A stretch of DNA of 63,870 nucleotides, from the NCBI GenBank assembly GCA_002189035.1, contig NEEC01000222.1:1-63870 (forward strand), given 5' to 3'. The translations under genes were made by a program, and so were the position numbers. Positions 49,264 through 62,220 of this stretch are shown piece after piece (position 1 is the stretch's first letter; each line of letters begins with the position of its first letter). The notes beneath the pieces are model-generated. The model was not told the DNA's origin, did no database searches, and worked only from the letters and a program-made list of their open reading frames with translations. Source of the stretch: Utricularia gibba (Eukaryota; Streptophyta; Magnoliopsida; Lamiales; Lentibulariaceae).

Positions 49264-50484
49264 GTTCGGTTTTCGGGTTGCCTACATGGTTTTCCAAGGA
49301 AAAGCTTTTCGTTTTGTGGCGGCCGCTCTCGCTGGGCACTTGGTCCGGGCCCCTGATTCTTTATGGCTCATGAGGACAAAAGGATGCAAATCGATGAAAA
49401 TAATGATGCATTTGTTTAAATTACGATGTCACGTGCACCCCAAATGATTTTTTAACAACTACTTTATACATGAGGAGGCGGTCTTGGGGGGCACTTGGAG
49501 GAAAAAGATCAGCTTAGGCTTGGCGAAAGTAAGTTGTAGCCCGGCAAAGAAAGTGATGTATTTATTATCGTTCGGTTTTCGGGGTTCCTACATGGTTTTT
49601 CAAGGAACTTCTTCTCGTTTTATGGCGGCCAGTCTCGCTGGGAACTTGGTCCTTGACCCTGATTCTGTATGGCTCATGGGTCAACCGGATGCAAATCGAT
49701 GAAAAAAATGATGCATTTGTTTAAATTGCGATATCACGTGCACCCCACATGATTTTTTCAACAACTTACTTTATACTTGAGGAGGCGATCTTGGGTGCAC
49801 CTCGAACAGGACAAAGGTCAGGTTAGGCTTGGGCCGAAGTAAGTTGTAGCCCGGCAAAGAAAGTGATGTATTTATTATCGTTCGGTTTTCGGGGTTGCCT
49901 ACATGGTTTTTCAAGGAACATCTTCTCGTTTTGTGGCAGCCAGTCTCGCTGGGAGCTTTGTCCTGGACCCCGATTCTGTATGGCTCATGGGGTCAAAAGG
50001 ATGCAAATCGATGAATACAATGATGCATTTGTTTCAATTACGATATCACGTGCACCCCACATGATTTTTTCGACAACTTACTTTATACATGGGGAGGCGG
50101 TCTTGGGGTACCTGGAACCGGAAAATGGTCAGCTTAGGCTTGGGCCGATAGTAAGTTGTAGCCCGGCAAAGAAAGTGATGTATTTATTATCGTTCGGTTT
50201 TCGGGGGCTTCCTACATGGTTTTTCAAGGAACATCTTCTCGTTTTGTGGCGCCAGTCTCGCTGGGAGCTTTGTCCTGGACCCGATTCTGTATGGCTCATG
50301 GGGTCAAATACATTGATGCATTTGTTTAAATTACGATATCACGTGCACCCTACATGATTTTTTCAACAACTTACTTTATATTTGAGGAGGTGGTCTTGGG
50401 GCAAGAGGAACCAGACAACGGTCATATTAGGCTTGGGCCGAAAGTAAGTTGTAGCCCGGCAAAGAAAGTGATGTATTTATTAAC
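49264..50484 (+). repeat. HOR 4-mer A-B-C-D
   Basis: Starts are A 49264, B 49570, C 49880, D 50192. The A reads gatgtcacgtgcacc and its right half is reduced (cacttggaggaaaaag). The D join gtcaaatacattgatgc matches that at 24474. Confidence 0.92.
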
Positions 50485-51420
50485 GTTCGGTTTTCAGGGT
50501 TGCCTACATGGTTTTCCAAGGAAAAGCTTTTCGTTTTGTGGCGGCTGCTCTCGCTGGGCACTTGGTCCGGGCCCCTGATTCTTTATGGCTCATGAGGACA
50601 AAAGTATGCAAATCGATGAAAATAATGATGCATTTGTTTAAATTACGATGTCGCGTGCACCCCAAATGATTTTTTAACAACATACTTTATACATGAGGAG
50701 ACGTCTTGGGGGCACTTGGAACCGGAAAAAGATCAGCTTAGGCTTGGGACGAAAGTAAGTTGTAGCCCGGCAAAGAAAGTGATGTATTTATTATCGTTCG
50801 GTTTACGGGGGCTTCCTACATGGTTTTTCAAGGAACATCTTCTCGTTTTGTGGCAGCCAGTCTCGCTGGGAGCTTTGTCCTGGACCCCGATTCTGTATGG
50901 CTCATGGGGTCAAAAGGATGCAAATCGATGAATACAATGATGCATTTGTTTCAATTACGATATCACGTGCACCCCACATGATTTTTTCGACAACTTACTT
51001 TATACATGGAGGCGGTCTTGGGGGGTACCTGGAACCGGAAAATGGTCAGCTTAGGCTTGGGCCGATAGTAAGTTGTAGCCCGGCAAAGAAAGTGATGTAT
51101 TTATTAACGTTCGGTTTTCGGGGTTGCCTACATGGTTTTTCAAGGAACATCTTCCCGTTTTGTGGTGGCTAGTCTCGCTGGGAACTTTGTCCTGGACCTC
51201 GATTCTTATGTCTTATGAGGTCAACCGGATGCAAATCGATGAAAAAAATTGATGCATTTGTTTAAATTACGATATCACGTGCACCCTACATGATTTTTTC
51301 AACAACTTACTTTATACTTGAGGAGGTGGTCTTGGGGGCAAGAGGAACCAGACAACGGTCATATTAGGCTTGGGCCGAAAGTAAGTTTAGCCCGGCAAAG
51401 AAAGTGATGTATTTATTAAC
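50485..51420 (+). repeat. HOR 3-mer A-C'-E
   Basis: Starts are A 50485, C' 50796, E 51109. This is the only unit lacking both B and F-G. A runs directly into C', which has the same left tip as B, so a B-C segment was probably deleted by exchange in the shared tip. The A has aaaagtatgcaaat and gaggagacg, as at 24767 and 26001. Confidence 0.9.
51109..51420 (+). repeat. Class E monomer (reference copy)
   Basis: E closes the 7-mers and some shorter units. Marks are tttcggggttgcc, catcttcccg, gtggtggctag, acctcgattct, tatgtcttatgaggtc and caaccgg. The right half has accctacatg, ttcaacaac, cttgaggaggtgg, gggcaagaggaaccag, acaacggtcatattagg and gccgaaagtaag, ending attaac. The next monomer is always A. 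Confidence 0.92.
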
Positions 51421-51733
51421 GTTCGGTTTTCAGGGTTGCCTACATGGTTTTCCAAGGAAAAGCTTTTCGTTTTGTGGCGGCCGCTCTCGCAGGGCACTTG
51501 GTCCGGGCCCCTGATTCTTTATGGCTCATGAGGACAAAAGGATGCAAATCGATGAAAATAATGATGCATTTGTTTAAATTACGATGTCGCGTGCACCCCA
51601 AATGATTTTTTTAACAACATACTTTATACATGAGGAGGCGGTCTTGGGGGCACTTGGAACCGGAAAAAGATCAGCTTAGGCTTGGGCCGAAAGTAAGTTG
51701 TAGCCCGGCAAAGAAAGTGATGTATTTATTATC

Positions 51734-52046
51734 GTTCGGTTTTTGGGGTTGCCTACATGGTTTTTCAAGGAACATCTTCTCGTTTTGTGGTGGCTAGTCT
51801 CGCTGGGAACATGGTCCTTGACCCCGATTCTGTATGGCTCATGGGGTCAACCGGATGCAAATCGAAGAAAAAAATGATGCATTTGTTTAAATTACGATAT
51901 CACGTGCACCCTACATGATTTTTTCGACAACTTACTTTATACATGGGGAGGCGGTCTTGGGGGTACCTGGAACCGGAAAATGGTCAGCGTAGGCTTGGGC
52001 CGATAGTAAGTTGTAGCCCGACAAATAAAGTAATGTATTTATTATC
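51734..52046 (+). repeat. Class F monomer (reference copy)
   Basis: F follows A in 13 units and is always followed by G. Its left half mixes C-like tttttggggttgcc with E-like gtggtggctag, then gggaacatggtccttg. It has ATCGAAGA where other classes have ATCGATGA, so the ClaI palindrome is lost. Its right half has accctacatg, ttcgacaac, GGTACC, gtcagcgtagg and the private end gacaaataaagtaatg. Confidence 0.9.
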
Positions 52047-52362
52047 GTTCGGTTTTCGGAAGCTGCCTAAATGCTTTTTGAAAGAACATCTTCTCGTTTT
52101 ATGGCGGCCAGTCTCGCTGGGAACTTGGTCCTTGACCCTGGTTCTGTATGGCTCATGGGGTCAACCGGATGCAAATCGATGAAAAAAAATGATGCATTTG
52201 TTTAAATTGCGATATCACGTGCACCCCACATGATTTTTTCAACAACTTACTTTATACTTGAGGAGGCGATCTTAGGGTGCACCTCGAACAGGACAAAGGT
52301 AAGGTTTGGCTTGCGCCAAGAGTTAGTTGTAGCCCGACAAAGAAAGTGATGTATTTATTATC
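52047..52362 (+). repeat. Class G monomer (reference copy)
   Basis: G always follows F and precedes C. The first ~50 bases are the most divergent stretch in the array: tttcggaagctgcc, taaatgctttttgaaag, then aacatcttctcg. The rest is almost identical to class B, including ttttatggcggccag, ccctggttctg, aattgcgatatc and gtgcacctcgaacagg. G therefore reads as B with a foreign or diverged left tip. Confidence 0.9.
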
Positions 52363-53300
52363 GTTCGGTTTTTGGGGTTGCCTACATGGTTTTTCAAGGA
52401 ACATCTTCTCGTTTTTGGCAGCCAGTCTCGCTGGGAGCTTTGTCCTGGACCCCGATTCTGTATGGCCATGGGGTCAAAAGGATGCAAATCGATGAATACA
52501 ATGATGCATTTGTTTCAATTACGATATCACGTGCACCCCACATGATTTTTTCGACAACTTACTTTATACATGGGGAGGCGGTCTTGGGGGGTACCTGGAA
52601 CCGGAAAATGGTCAGCTTAGGCTTGGGCCGATAGTAAGTTGTAGCCCGGCAAAGAAAGTGATGTATTTATTATCGTTCGGTTTACGGGGGCTTCCTACAT
52701 GGTTTTTCAAGGAACATCTTCTCGTTTTGTGGCAGCCAGTCTCGCTGGGAGCTTTGTCCTGGACCCCGATTCTGTATGGCTCATGGGGTCAAAAGGATGC
52801 AAATCGATGAATACAATGATGCATTTGTTTCAATTACGATATCACGTGCACCCCACATGATTTTTTTCGACAACTTACTTTATACATGGGGAGGCGGTCT
52901 TGGGGGGTACCTGGAACCGGAAAATGGTCAGCTTAGGCTTGGCCGATAGTAAGTTGTAGCCCGGCAAAGAAAGTGATGTATTTATTAACGTTCGGTTTTC
53001 GGGGTTGCCTACATGGTTTTTCAAGGAACATCTTCCCGTTTTGTGGTGGCTAGTCTCGCTGGGAACTTTGTCCTGGACCTCGATTCTTATGTCTTATGAG
53101 GTCAACCGGATGCAAATCGATGAAAAAAATGATGCATTTGTTTAAATTACGATATCACGTGCACCCTACATGATTTTTTCAACAACTTACTTTATACTTG
53201 AGGAGGGGTCTTGGGGGGCAAGAGGAACCAGACAACGGTCATATTAGGCTTGGGCCGAAAGTAAGTTTAGCCCGGCAAAGAAAGTGATGTATTTATTAAC

Positions 53301-55144
53301 GTTCGGTTTTCAGGGTTGCCTACATGGTTTTCCAAGGAAAAGCTTTTCGTTTTGTGGCGGCCGCTCTCGCAGGGCACTTGGTCCGGGCCCCTGATTCTTT
53401 ATGGCTCATGAGGACAAAAGGATGCAAATCGATGAAAATAATGATGCATTTGTTTAAATTACGATGTCGCGTGCACCCCAAATGATTTTTTTAACAACAT
53501 ACTTTATACATGAGGAGGCGGTCTTGGGGGGCACTTGGAACCGGAAAAGATCAGCTTAGGCTTGGGCCGAAAGTAAGTTGTAGCCCGGCAAAGAAAGTGA
53601 TGTATTTATTATCGTTCGGTTTTGGGGTTGCCTACATGGTTTTTCAAGGAACATCTTCTCGTTTTGTGGTGGCTAGTCTCGCTGGGAACATGGTCCTTGA
53701 CCCCGATTCTGTATGGCTCATGGGGTCAACCGGATGCAAATCGAAGAAAAAAAATGATGCATTGTTTAAATTACGATATCACGTGCACCCTACATGATTT
53801 TTTCGACAACTTACTTTATACATGGGGAGGCGGTCTTGGGGGGTACCTGGAACCGGAAAATGGTCAGCGTAGGCTTGGGCCGATAGTAAGTTGTAGCCCG
53901 ACAAAATAAAGTAATGTATTTATTATCGTTCGGTTTTCGGAAGCTGCCTAAATGCTTTTTGAAAGAACATCTTCTCATTTTATGGCGCCAGTCTCGCTGG
54001 GAACTTGGTCCTTGACCCTGGTTCTGTATGGCTCATGGGGTCAACCGGATGCAAATCGATGAAAAAAAATGATGCATTTGTTTAAATTGCGATATCACGT
54101 GCACCCCACATGATTTTTCAACAACTTACTTTATACTTGAGGAGGCGATCTTAGGGTGCACCTCGAACAGGACAAAGGTAAGGTTTGGCTTGCGCCAAGA
54201 GTTAGTTGTAGCCCGACAAAGAAAGTGATGTATTTATTATCGTTCGGTTTTTGGGGTTGCCTACATGTTTTTCAAGGAACATCTTCTCGTTTTGTGGCAG
54301 CCAGTCTCGCTGGGAGCTTTGTCCTGGACCCCGATTCTGTATGGCCCATGGGGTCAAAAGGATGCAAATCGATGAATACAATGATGCATTTGTTTCAATT
54401 ACGATATCACGTGCACCCCACATGATTTTTTCGACAACTTACTTTATACATGGGGAGGCGGTCTTGGGGGGTACCTGGAACCGGAAAATGGTCAGCTTAG
54501 GCTTGGGCCGATAGTAAGTTGTAGCCCGGCAAAGAAAGTGATGTATTTATTATCGTTCGGTTTACGGGGGCTTCCTACATGGTTTTTCAAGAACATCTTC
54601 TCGTTTTGTGGCAGCCAGTCTCGCTGGGAGCTTTGTCCTGGACCCCGATTCTGTATGGCTCATGGGGTCAAAAAGGATGCAAATCGATGAATACAATGAT
54701 GCATTTGTTTCAATTACGATATCACGTGCACCCCACATGATTTTTTCGACAACTTACTTTATACATGGGGAGGCGGTCTTGGGGGTACCTGGAACCGGAA
54801 AATGGTCAGCTTAGGCTTGGGCCGATAGTAAGTTGTAGCCCGGCAAAGAAAGTGATGTATTTATTACGTTCGGTTTCGGGGTTCCTACATGGTTTTTCAA
54901 GGAACATCTTCGTTTTGTGGCGCCAGTCTCGCTGGGACTTTGTCCTGGACCCCGATTCTGTATGGCTCATGGGGTCAAATATTGATGCATTTGTTTAAAT
55001 TACGATATCACGTGCACCCTACATGATTTTTTCAACAACTTACTTATATGAGGAGGGGTCTTGGGGGGCGGAACCGGACAACGGTCATTAGGCTTGGGCC
55101 GAAAGTAGTTTTAGCCCGGCAAAGAAAGTGATGTATTTATTAAC
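53301..55144 (+). repeat. HOR 6-mer A-F-G-C-C'-D
   Basis: Starts are A 53301, F 53614, G 53928, C 54242, C' 54555, D 54868. The D is 277 bases, the shortest monomer in the window. Its start is joined by ttattacgttcgg, and its right half is heavily worn (tacttatatgaggagggg, ggcggaaccggac, gtagttttag, about 55040-55115). Confidence 0.9.
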
Positions 55145-56661
55145 GTTCGGTTTTCAGGGTTGCCTACATGGTTTTCAAGGAAAAGCTTTTCGTTTTGTGG
55201 CGGCTAGTCTCGCTGGGCACTTGGTCCGGGCCCCTGATTCTTTATGGCTCATGAGGACAAAAGGATGCAAATCGATGAAAAAAATGATGCATTTGTTTAA
55301 ATTACGATGTCGCGTGCACCCCAAATGATTTTTTTAACAACATACTTTATACATGAGGAGGCGGTCTTGGGGGCACTTGGAACCGGAAAAAGATCAGCTT
55401 AGGCTTGGTTAAGTTGTACGGCAAAAAGTGATGTATTTATTATCGTTCGGTTTCGGGGGCTTCCTACATGGTTTTTCAAGGAACATCTTCTCGTTTTGTG
55501 GCGGCCAGTCTCGCTGGGAACTTGGTCCTTGACCCTGATTCTGTATGGCTCATGGGGTCAACCGGATGCAAATCGATGAAAAAAAATGATGCATTTGTTT
55601 AAATTACGATATCACGTGCACCCCACATGATTTTTTCAACAACTTACTTTATACATGGAGGCGGTCTTGGGGGCACCTGGAACGGAAAGGTAAGGTTTGG
55701 CTTGGCCAAAGTAAGTTGTAGCCCGACAAAGAAAGTGATGTATTTATTATCGTTCGTTTTTTGGGGTTGCCTACATGGTTTTTCAAGGAACATCTTCTCG
55801 TTTTGTGGCAGCCAGTCTCGCTGGGACTTTGTCCTGGACCCCGATTCTGTATGGCTCATGGGGTCAAAAGGATGCAAATCGATGAATAAATGATGCATTT
55901 GTTTCAATTACGATATCACGTGCACCCCACATGATTTTTTCGACAACTTACTTTATACATGGGAGGCGGTCTTGGGGGGTACCTGGAACCGGAAAATGGT
56001 CAGCTTAGGCTTGGGCCGATAGTAAGTTGTAGCCCGGCAAAGAAAGTGATGTATTTATTATCGTTCGGTTTGGGGTTCCTACATGGTTTTTCAAGGAACA
56101 TCTTCTCGTTTTGTGGCAGCCAGTCTCGCTGGGAGCTTTGTCCTGGACCCCGATTCTGTATGGCTCATGGGGTCAAAAGGATGCAAATCGATGAATACAA
56201 TGATGCATTTGTTTCAATTACGATATCACGTGCACCCCACATGATTTTTTCGACAACTTACTTTATACATGGGGAGGCGGTCTTGGGGGTACCTGGAACC
56301 GGAAAATGGTCAGCTTAGGCTTGGGCCGATAGTAAGTTGTAGCCCGGCAAAGAAAGTGATGTATTTATTATCGTTCGGTTTTCGGGGCTTCCTACATGGT
56401 TTTTCAAGGAACATCTTCTCGTTTTGTGGCAGCCAGTCTCGCTGGGAACTTTGTCCTGGACCCCGATTCTGTATGGCTCATGGGGTCAAAAAAATTGATG
56501 CATTTGTTTAAATTACGATATCACGTGCACCCTACATGATTTTTTCAACAACTTACTTTATATTGAGGAGTCTTGGGGGCAAGAGGAACCAGACAACGGT
56601 CATATTAGGCTTGGGCCGAAAGTAAGTTTAGCCCGGCAAAGAAAGTGATGTATTTATTAAC
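55145..56661 (+). repeat. HOR 5-mer A-B-C-C'-D with the most eroded A
   Basis: Starts are A 55145, B 55445, C 55752, C' 56063, D 56373. The A has an E-like ggcggctagtctcgctggg. Its end reads ggcttggttaagttgtacggcaaaaagtg (about 55403-55431), lacking gccgaaag, part of tagcccgg and part of caaagaaag. B has an altered right half (catggaggcgg, gggcacctggaacgg). Confidence 0.88.
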
Positions 56662-58514
56662 GTTCGGTTTTCAGGGTTGCCTACATGGTTTTCCAAGGAA
56701 AAGCTTTTCGTTTTGTGGCGGCGCTCTCGCTGGGCACTTGGTCCGGGCCCCTGATTCTTTATGGCTCATGAGGACAAAAGATGCAAATCGATGAAAATAA
56801 TGATGCATTTGTTTAAATTACGATGTCGCGTGCACCCCCAAATGATTTTTAACAACATACTTTATACATGAGGAGGCGGTCTTGGGGGCACTGGAACCGG
56901 AAAAAGTCAGCTTAGGCTTGGCCGAAAGTAAGTTGTAGCCCGGCAAAGAAAGTGATGTATTTATTATCGTTCGGTTTACGGGGGCTTCCTACATGGTTTT
57001 TCAAGGAACATCTTCTCGTTTTATGGCGGCCAGTCTCGCTGGAACTTGGTCCTTGACCCTGGTTCTGTATGGCTAATGGGGTCAACCGGATGCAAATCGA
57101 TGAAAAAAAATGATGCATTTGTTTAAATTGCGATATCACGTGCACCCCACATGATTTTTTCAACAACTTACTTTATACTTGAGGAGGCGATCTTAGGGTG
57201 CACCTCGAACAGGAAAGGTAAGTTTGGCTTGGCCAAGAGTTAGTTGTAGCCCGCAAAGAAAGTGATGTATTTATTATCGTTCGGTTTTGGGGTTGCCTAC
57301 ATGGTTTTTCAAGGAACATCTTCTCGTTTTGTGGCAGCCAGTCTCGCTGGGAGCTTTGTCCTGGACCCCGATTCTGTATGGCTCATGGGTCAAAAGGATG
57401 CAAATCGATGAATACAATGATGCATTTGTTTCAATTACGATATCACGTGCACCCCACATGATTTTTTCGACAACTTACTTTATACATGGGAGGCGGTCTT
57501 GGGGGTACCTGGAACCGGAAAATGGTCAGCTTAGGCTTGGGCCGATAGTAAGTTGTAGCCCGGCAAAGAAAGTGATGTATTTATTATCGTTCGGTTTTGG
57601 GGTTCCTACATGGTTTTTCAAGGAACATCTTCTCGTTTTGTGGCAGCCAGTCTCGCTGGGACTTTGTCCTGGACCCCGATTCTGTATGGCTCATGGGGTC
57701 AAAAGGATGCAAATCGATGAATAAATGATGCATTTGTTTAAATTACGATATCACGTGCACCCACATGATTTTTTCGACAACTTACTTTATACATGGGGAG
57801 GCGGTCTTGGGGGTACCTGGAACCGGAAAAATGGTCAGCTTAGGCTTGGCCGATAGTAAGTTGTAGCCCGGCAAAGAAAGTGATGTATTTATTATCGTTC
57901 GGTTTTGGGTTGCCTACATGGTTTTTCAAGGAACATCTTCTCGTTTTGTGGGCCAGTCTCGCTGGGACTTTGTCCTGGACCCCGATTCTGTATGGCTCAT
58001 GGGGTCAAAAGGATGCAAATCGATGAATACAATGATGCATTTGTTTCAATTACGATATCACGTGCACCCCACATGTTTTTTCGACAACTTACTTTATACA
58101 TGGGGAGGCGGTCTTGGGGGTACCTGGAACCGGAAAATGGTCAGCTTAGGCTTGGGCCGATAGTAAGTTGTAGCCCGGCAAAGAAAGTGATGTATTTATT
58201 ATCGTTCGGTTTTCGGGTTGCCTACATGGTTTTTCAAGGAACATCTTCCGTTTTGTGGTGGCTAGTCTCGCTGGGAACTTTGTCCTGACCTCGATTCTTT
58301 ATGTCTTATGAGGTCAACCGGATGCAAATCGATGAAAAAAAAATGATGCATTTGTTTAAATTACGATATCACGTGCACCCTACATGATTTTTTCAACAAC
58401 TTACTTTATACTTGAGGAGGGTCTTGGGGCAAGAGGAACCAGACAACGGTCATATTAGGCTTGGGCCGAAAGTAAGTTTTAGCCCGGCAAAGAAAAAGTG
58501 ATGTATTTATTAAC
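56662..58514 (+). repeat. HOR 6-mer A-B-C-C'-C-E
   Basis: Starts are A 56662, B 56969, C 57279, C' 57589, C-like 57897, E 58204. The fifth monomer has C-type gtcaaaagg, gaatacaatg and tttcaattacg, and occupies the X position. The C' has a merged left tip (ttttggggttcc). Confidence 0.88.
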
Positions 58515-60359
58515 GTTCGGTTTTCAGGGTTGCCTACATGGTTTTTCCAAGGAAAAGCTTTTCGTTTTGTGGCGGCGCTCTCGCAGGGCACTTGGTCCGG
58601 CCCCTGATTCTTTATGGCTCATGAGGACAAAAGGATGCAAATCGATGAAAATAATGATGCATTTGTTTAAATTACGATGTCGCGTGCACCCCAAATGATT
58701 TTTTTCAACATACTTTATACATGAGGAGGCGGTCTTGGGGGGCACTGGAACCGGAAAAAGGTCAGCTTAGGCTTGGGCCGAAAGTAAGTTGTAGCCCGGC
58801 AAAGAAAGTGATGTATTTATTATCGTTCGGTTTTGGGTTGCCTACATGGTTTTTCAAGGAACATCTTCTCGTTTGTGTGGCTAGTCTCGCTGGGAACATG
58901 GTCCTGACCCCGATTCTGTATGGCTCATGGGGTCAACCGGATGCAAATCGAAGAAAAAAAATGATGCATTTGTTTAAATTACGATATCACGTGCACCCTA
59001 CATGATTTTTTCGACAACTTACTTTATACATGGGGAGGCGGTCTTGGGGGTACCTGGAACCGGAAAATGGTCAGCGTAGGCTTGGGCCGATAGTAAGTTG
59101 TAGCCCGACAAAATAAAGTAATGTATTTATTATCGTTCGGTTTTCGGGCTGCCTAAATGTTTTTGAAAGAACATCTTCTCGTTTTATGGCGGCCAGTCTC
59201 GCTGGGAACTTGGTCCTTGACCCTGATTCTGTATGGCTCATGGGGTCAACCGGATGCAAATCGATGAAAAAAAATGATGCATTTGTTTAAATTACGATAT
59301 CACGTGCACCCCCACATGATTTTTCAACAACTTACTTTATACTTGAGGAGGCGGTCTTAGGGTGCACCTGGAACGGACAAAGGTCAGTTTGGCTTGGCCA
59401 AGAGTAAGTTGTAGCCCGACAAAGAAAGTGATGTATTTATTATCGTTCGGTTTTTGGGGTTGCCTACATGGTTTTTCAAGGAACATCTTCTCGTTTTGTG
59501 GCAGCCAGTCTCGCTGGGAGCTTTGTCCTGGACCCCGATTCTGTATGGCTCATGGGGTCAAAAGGATGCAAATCGATGAATACAATGATGCATTTGTTTA
59601 AATTACGATATCACGTGCACCCCACATGATTTTTTCGACAACTTACTTTATACATGGGAGGCGGTCTTGGGGTACCTGGAACCGGAAAATGGTCAGCTTA
59701 GGCTTGGGCCGATAGTAAGTTGTAGCCCGGCAAAGAAAGTGATGTATTTATTATCGTTCGGTTTCGGGGGCTTCCTACATGGTTTTTCAAGGAACATCTT
59801 CTCGTTTTGTGGCAGCCAGTCTCGCTGGGAGCTTTGTCCTGGACCCCGATTCTGTATGGCTCATGGGGTCAAAAGGATGCAAATCGATGAATACAATGAT
59901 GCATTTGTTTCAATTACGATATCACGTGCACCCCACATGATTTTTTCGACAACTTACTTATACATGGGAGGCGGTCTTGGGGGTACCTGGAACCGGAAAA
60001 TGGTCAGCTTAGGCTTGGGCCGATAGTAAGTTGTAGCCCGGCAAAGAAAGTGATGTATTTATTATCGTTCGGTTTACGGGGGCTTCCTACATGGTTTTTC
60101 AAGGAACATCTTCTCGTTTTTTGTGGCAGCCAGTCTCGCTGGGACTTTGTCCTGGACCCCGATTCTGTATGGCTCATGGGGTCAAAAAATGATGCATTTG
60201 TTTAAATTACGATATCACGTGCACCCTACATGATTTTTTCAACAACTTACTTTATATTGAGGAGGTGGTCTTGGGGGCAAGAGGAACCAGACAACGGTCA
60301 TATTAGGCTTGGGCCGAAAGTAAGTTGTAGCCCGGCAAAGAAAGTGATGTATTATTAAC
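58515..60359 (+). repeat. HOR 6-mer A-F-G-C-C'-D
   Basis: Starts are A 58515, F 58825, G 59135, C 59445, C' 59756, D 60067. Same composition and nearly the same length as 53301-55144 (1845 versus 1844 bases). The E before the A ends with an insertion (agaaaaagtgatg, near 58491-58503). Confidence 0.9.
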
Positions 60360-62220
60360 GTTCGGTTTTCAGGGTTGCCTACATGGTTTTCCAAGGAAAA
60401 GCTTTTCGTTTTGTGGCGGCTGCTCTCGCTGGGACTTGGTCCGGCCCCTGATTCTTTATGGCTCATGAGGAAAAAGATGCAAATCGATGAAAATAATGAT
60501 GCATTTGTTTAAATTACGATGTCGCGTGCACCCCAAATGATTTTTTAACAACATACTTTATACATGAGGAGCGGTCTTGGGGGGGCACTTGGAACCGGAA
60601 AAAGTCAGCTTAGGCTTGGGCGAAAGTAAGTTGTAGCCCGGCAAAGAAAGTGATGTATTTATTATCGTTCGGTTTCGGGCTTCCTACATGGTTTTTCAAG
60701 GAACATCTTCTCGTTTTATGGCGGCCAGTCTCGCTGGGAACTTGGTCCTTGACCCTGGTTCTGTATGGCTCATGGGTCAACCGGATGCAAATCGATGAAA
60801 AAAAATGATGCATTTGTTTAAATTGCGATATCACGTGCACCCCACATGATTTTTTCAACAACTTACTTTATACTTGAGGAGGCGATCTTAGGGTGCACCT
60901 CGAACAGGACAAAGGTAAGGTTTGGCTTGCGCCAAGAGTTAGTTGTAGCCCGACAAAGAAAGTGATGTATTTATTATCGTTCGGTTTTTGGGGTTGCCTA
61001 CATGGTTTTTCAAGGAACATCTTCTCGTTTTGTGGCAGCCAGTCTCGCTGGGAGCTTTGTCCTGGACCCCGATTCTGTATGGCTCATGGGGTCAAAAGGA
61101 TGCAAATCGATGAATACAATGATGCATTTGTTTCAATTACGATATCACGTGCACCCCACATGATTTTTTCGACAACTTACTTTATACATGGAGGCGGTCT
61201 TGGGGGGTACCTGGAACCGGAAAATGGTCAGCTTAGGCTTGGCCGATAGTAAGTTGTAGCCCGGCAAAGAAAGTGATGTATTTATTATCGTTCGGTTTCG
61301 GGGCTTCCTACATGGTTTTTCAAGGAACATCTTCTCGTTTTGTGGCAGCCAGTCTCGCTGGGAGCTTTGTCCGGACCCCGATTCTGTATGGCTCATGGGG
61401 TCAAAAGGATGCAAATCGATGAATAAATGATGCATTTGTTTAAATTACGATATCACGTGCACCCACATGATTTTTTTCGACAACTTACTTTATACATGGG
61501 GAGGCGGTCTTGGGGGTACCTGGAACCGGAAAATGGTCAGCTTAGGCTTGGGCCGATAGTAAGTTGTAGCCCGGCAAAGAAAGTGATGTATTTATTATCG
61601 TTCGGTTTTGGGGGCTTCCTACATGGTTTTTCAAGGAACATCTTTCTCGTTTTGTGGCAGCCAGTCTCGCTGGGACTTTGTCCTGGACCCCGATTCTTAT
61701 GGCTCATGGGTCAAAAGGATGCAAATCGATGAATACAATGATGCATTTGTTTCAATTACGATATCACGTGCACCCCACATGATTTTTTCGACAACTTACT
61801 TTATACATGGGGAGGCGGTCTTGGGGTACCTGGAACCGGAAAATGGTCAGCTTAGGCTTGGGCGATAGTAAGTTGTAGCCCGGCAAAGAAAGTGATGTAT
61901 TTATTAACGTTCGGTTTTCGGGTTGCCTACATGGTTTTTCAAGGAACATCTTCCGTTTTGTGGTGGCTAGTCTCGCTGGGAACTTTGTCCTGGACCTCGA
62001 TTCTTATGTCTTATGAGGTCAACCGGATGCAAATCGATGAAAAAAATTGATGCATTTGTTTAAATTACGATATCACGTGCACCCTACATGATTTTTTCAA
62101 CAACTTACTTTATACTTGAGGAGGTGGTCTTGGGGGGCAAGAGGAACCAGACAACGGTCATATTAGGCTTGGGCCGAAAGTAAGGTTTAGCCCGGCAAAG
62201 AAAGTGATGTATTTATTAAC
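60360..62220 (+). repeat. HOR 6-mer A-B-C-C'-C'-E
   Basis: Starts are A 60360, B 60667, C 60979, C' 61290, C' 61600, E 61909. Two consecutive C'-type monomers (both with ggcttcc left tips) replace the C'-X pair. Confidence 0.9.

Larger units (their letters stand above)
51421..53300 (+). repeat. HOR 6-mer A-F-G-C-C'-E
   Basis: Starts are A 51421, F 51734, G 52047, C 52363, C' 52675, E 52990. This is the 7-mer without X. E is complete and clean, so X was lost as a whole monomer. Confidence 0.92.

Noticed and set aside
52047-52362. AATAAA and similar polyadenylation-like signals at F ends
   Set aside because: A six-base match in an A/T-rich spot of a non-coding repeat. It is class-linked by descent, with no transcript evidence.
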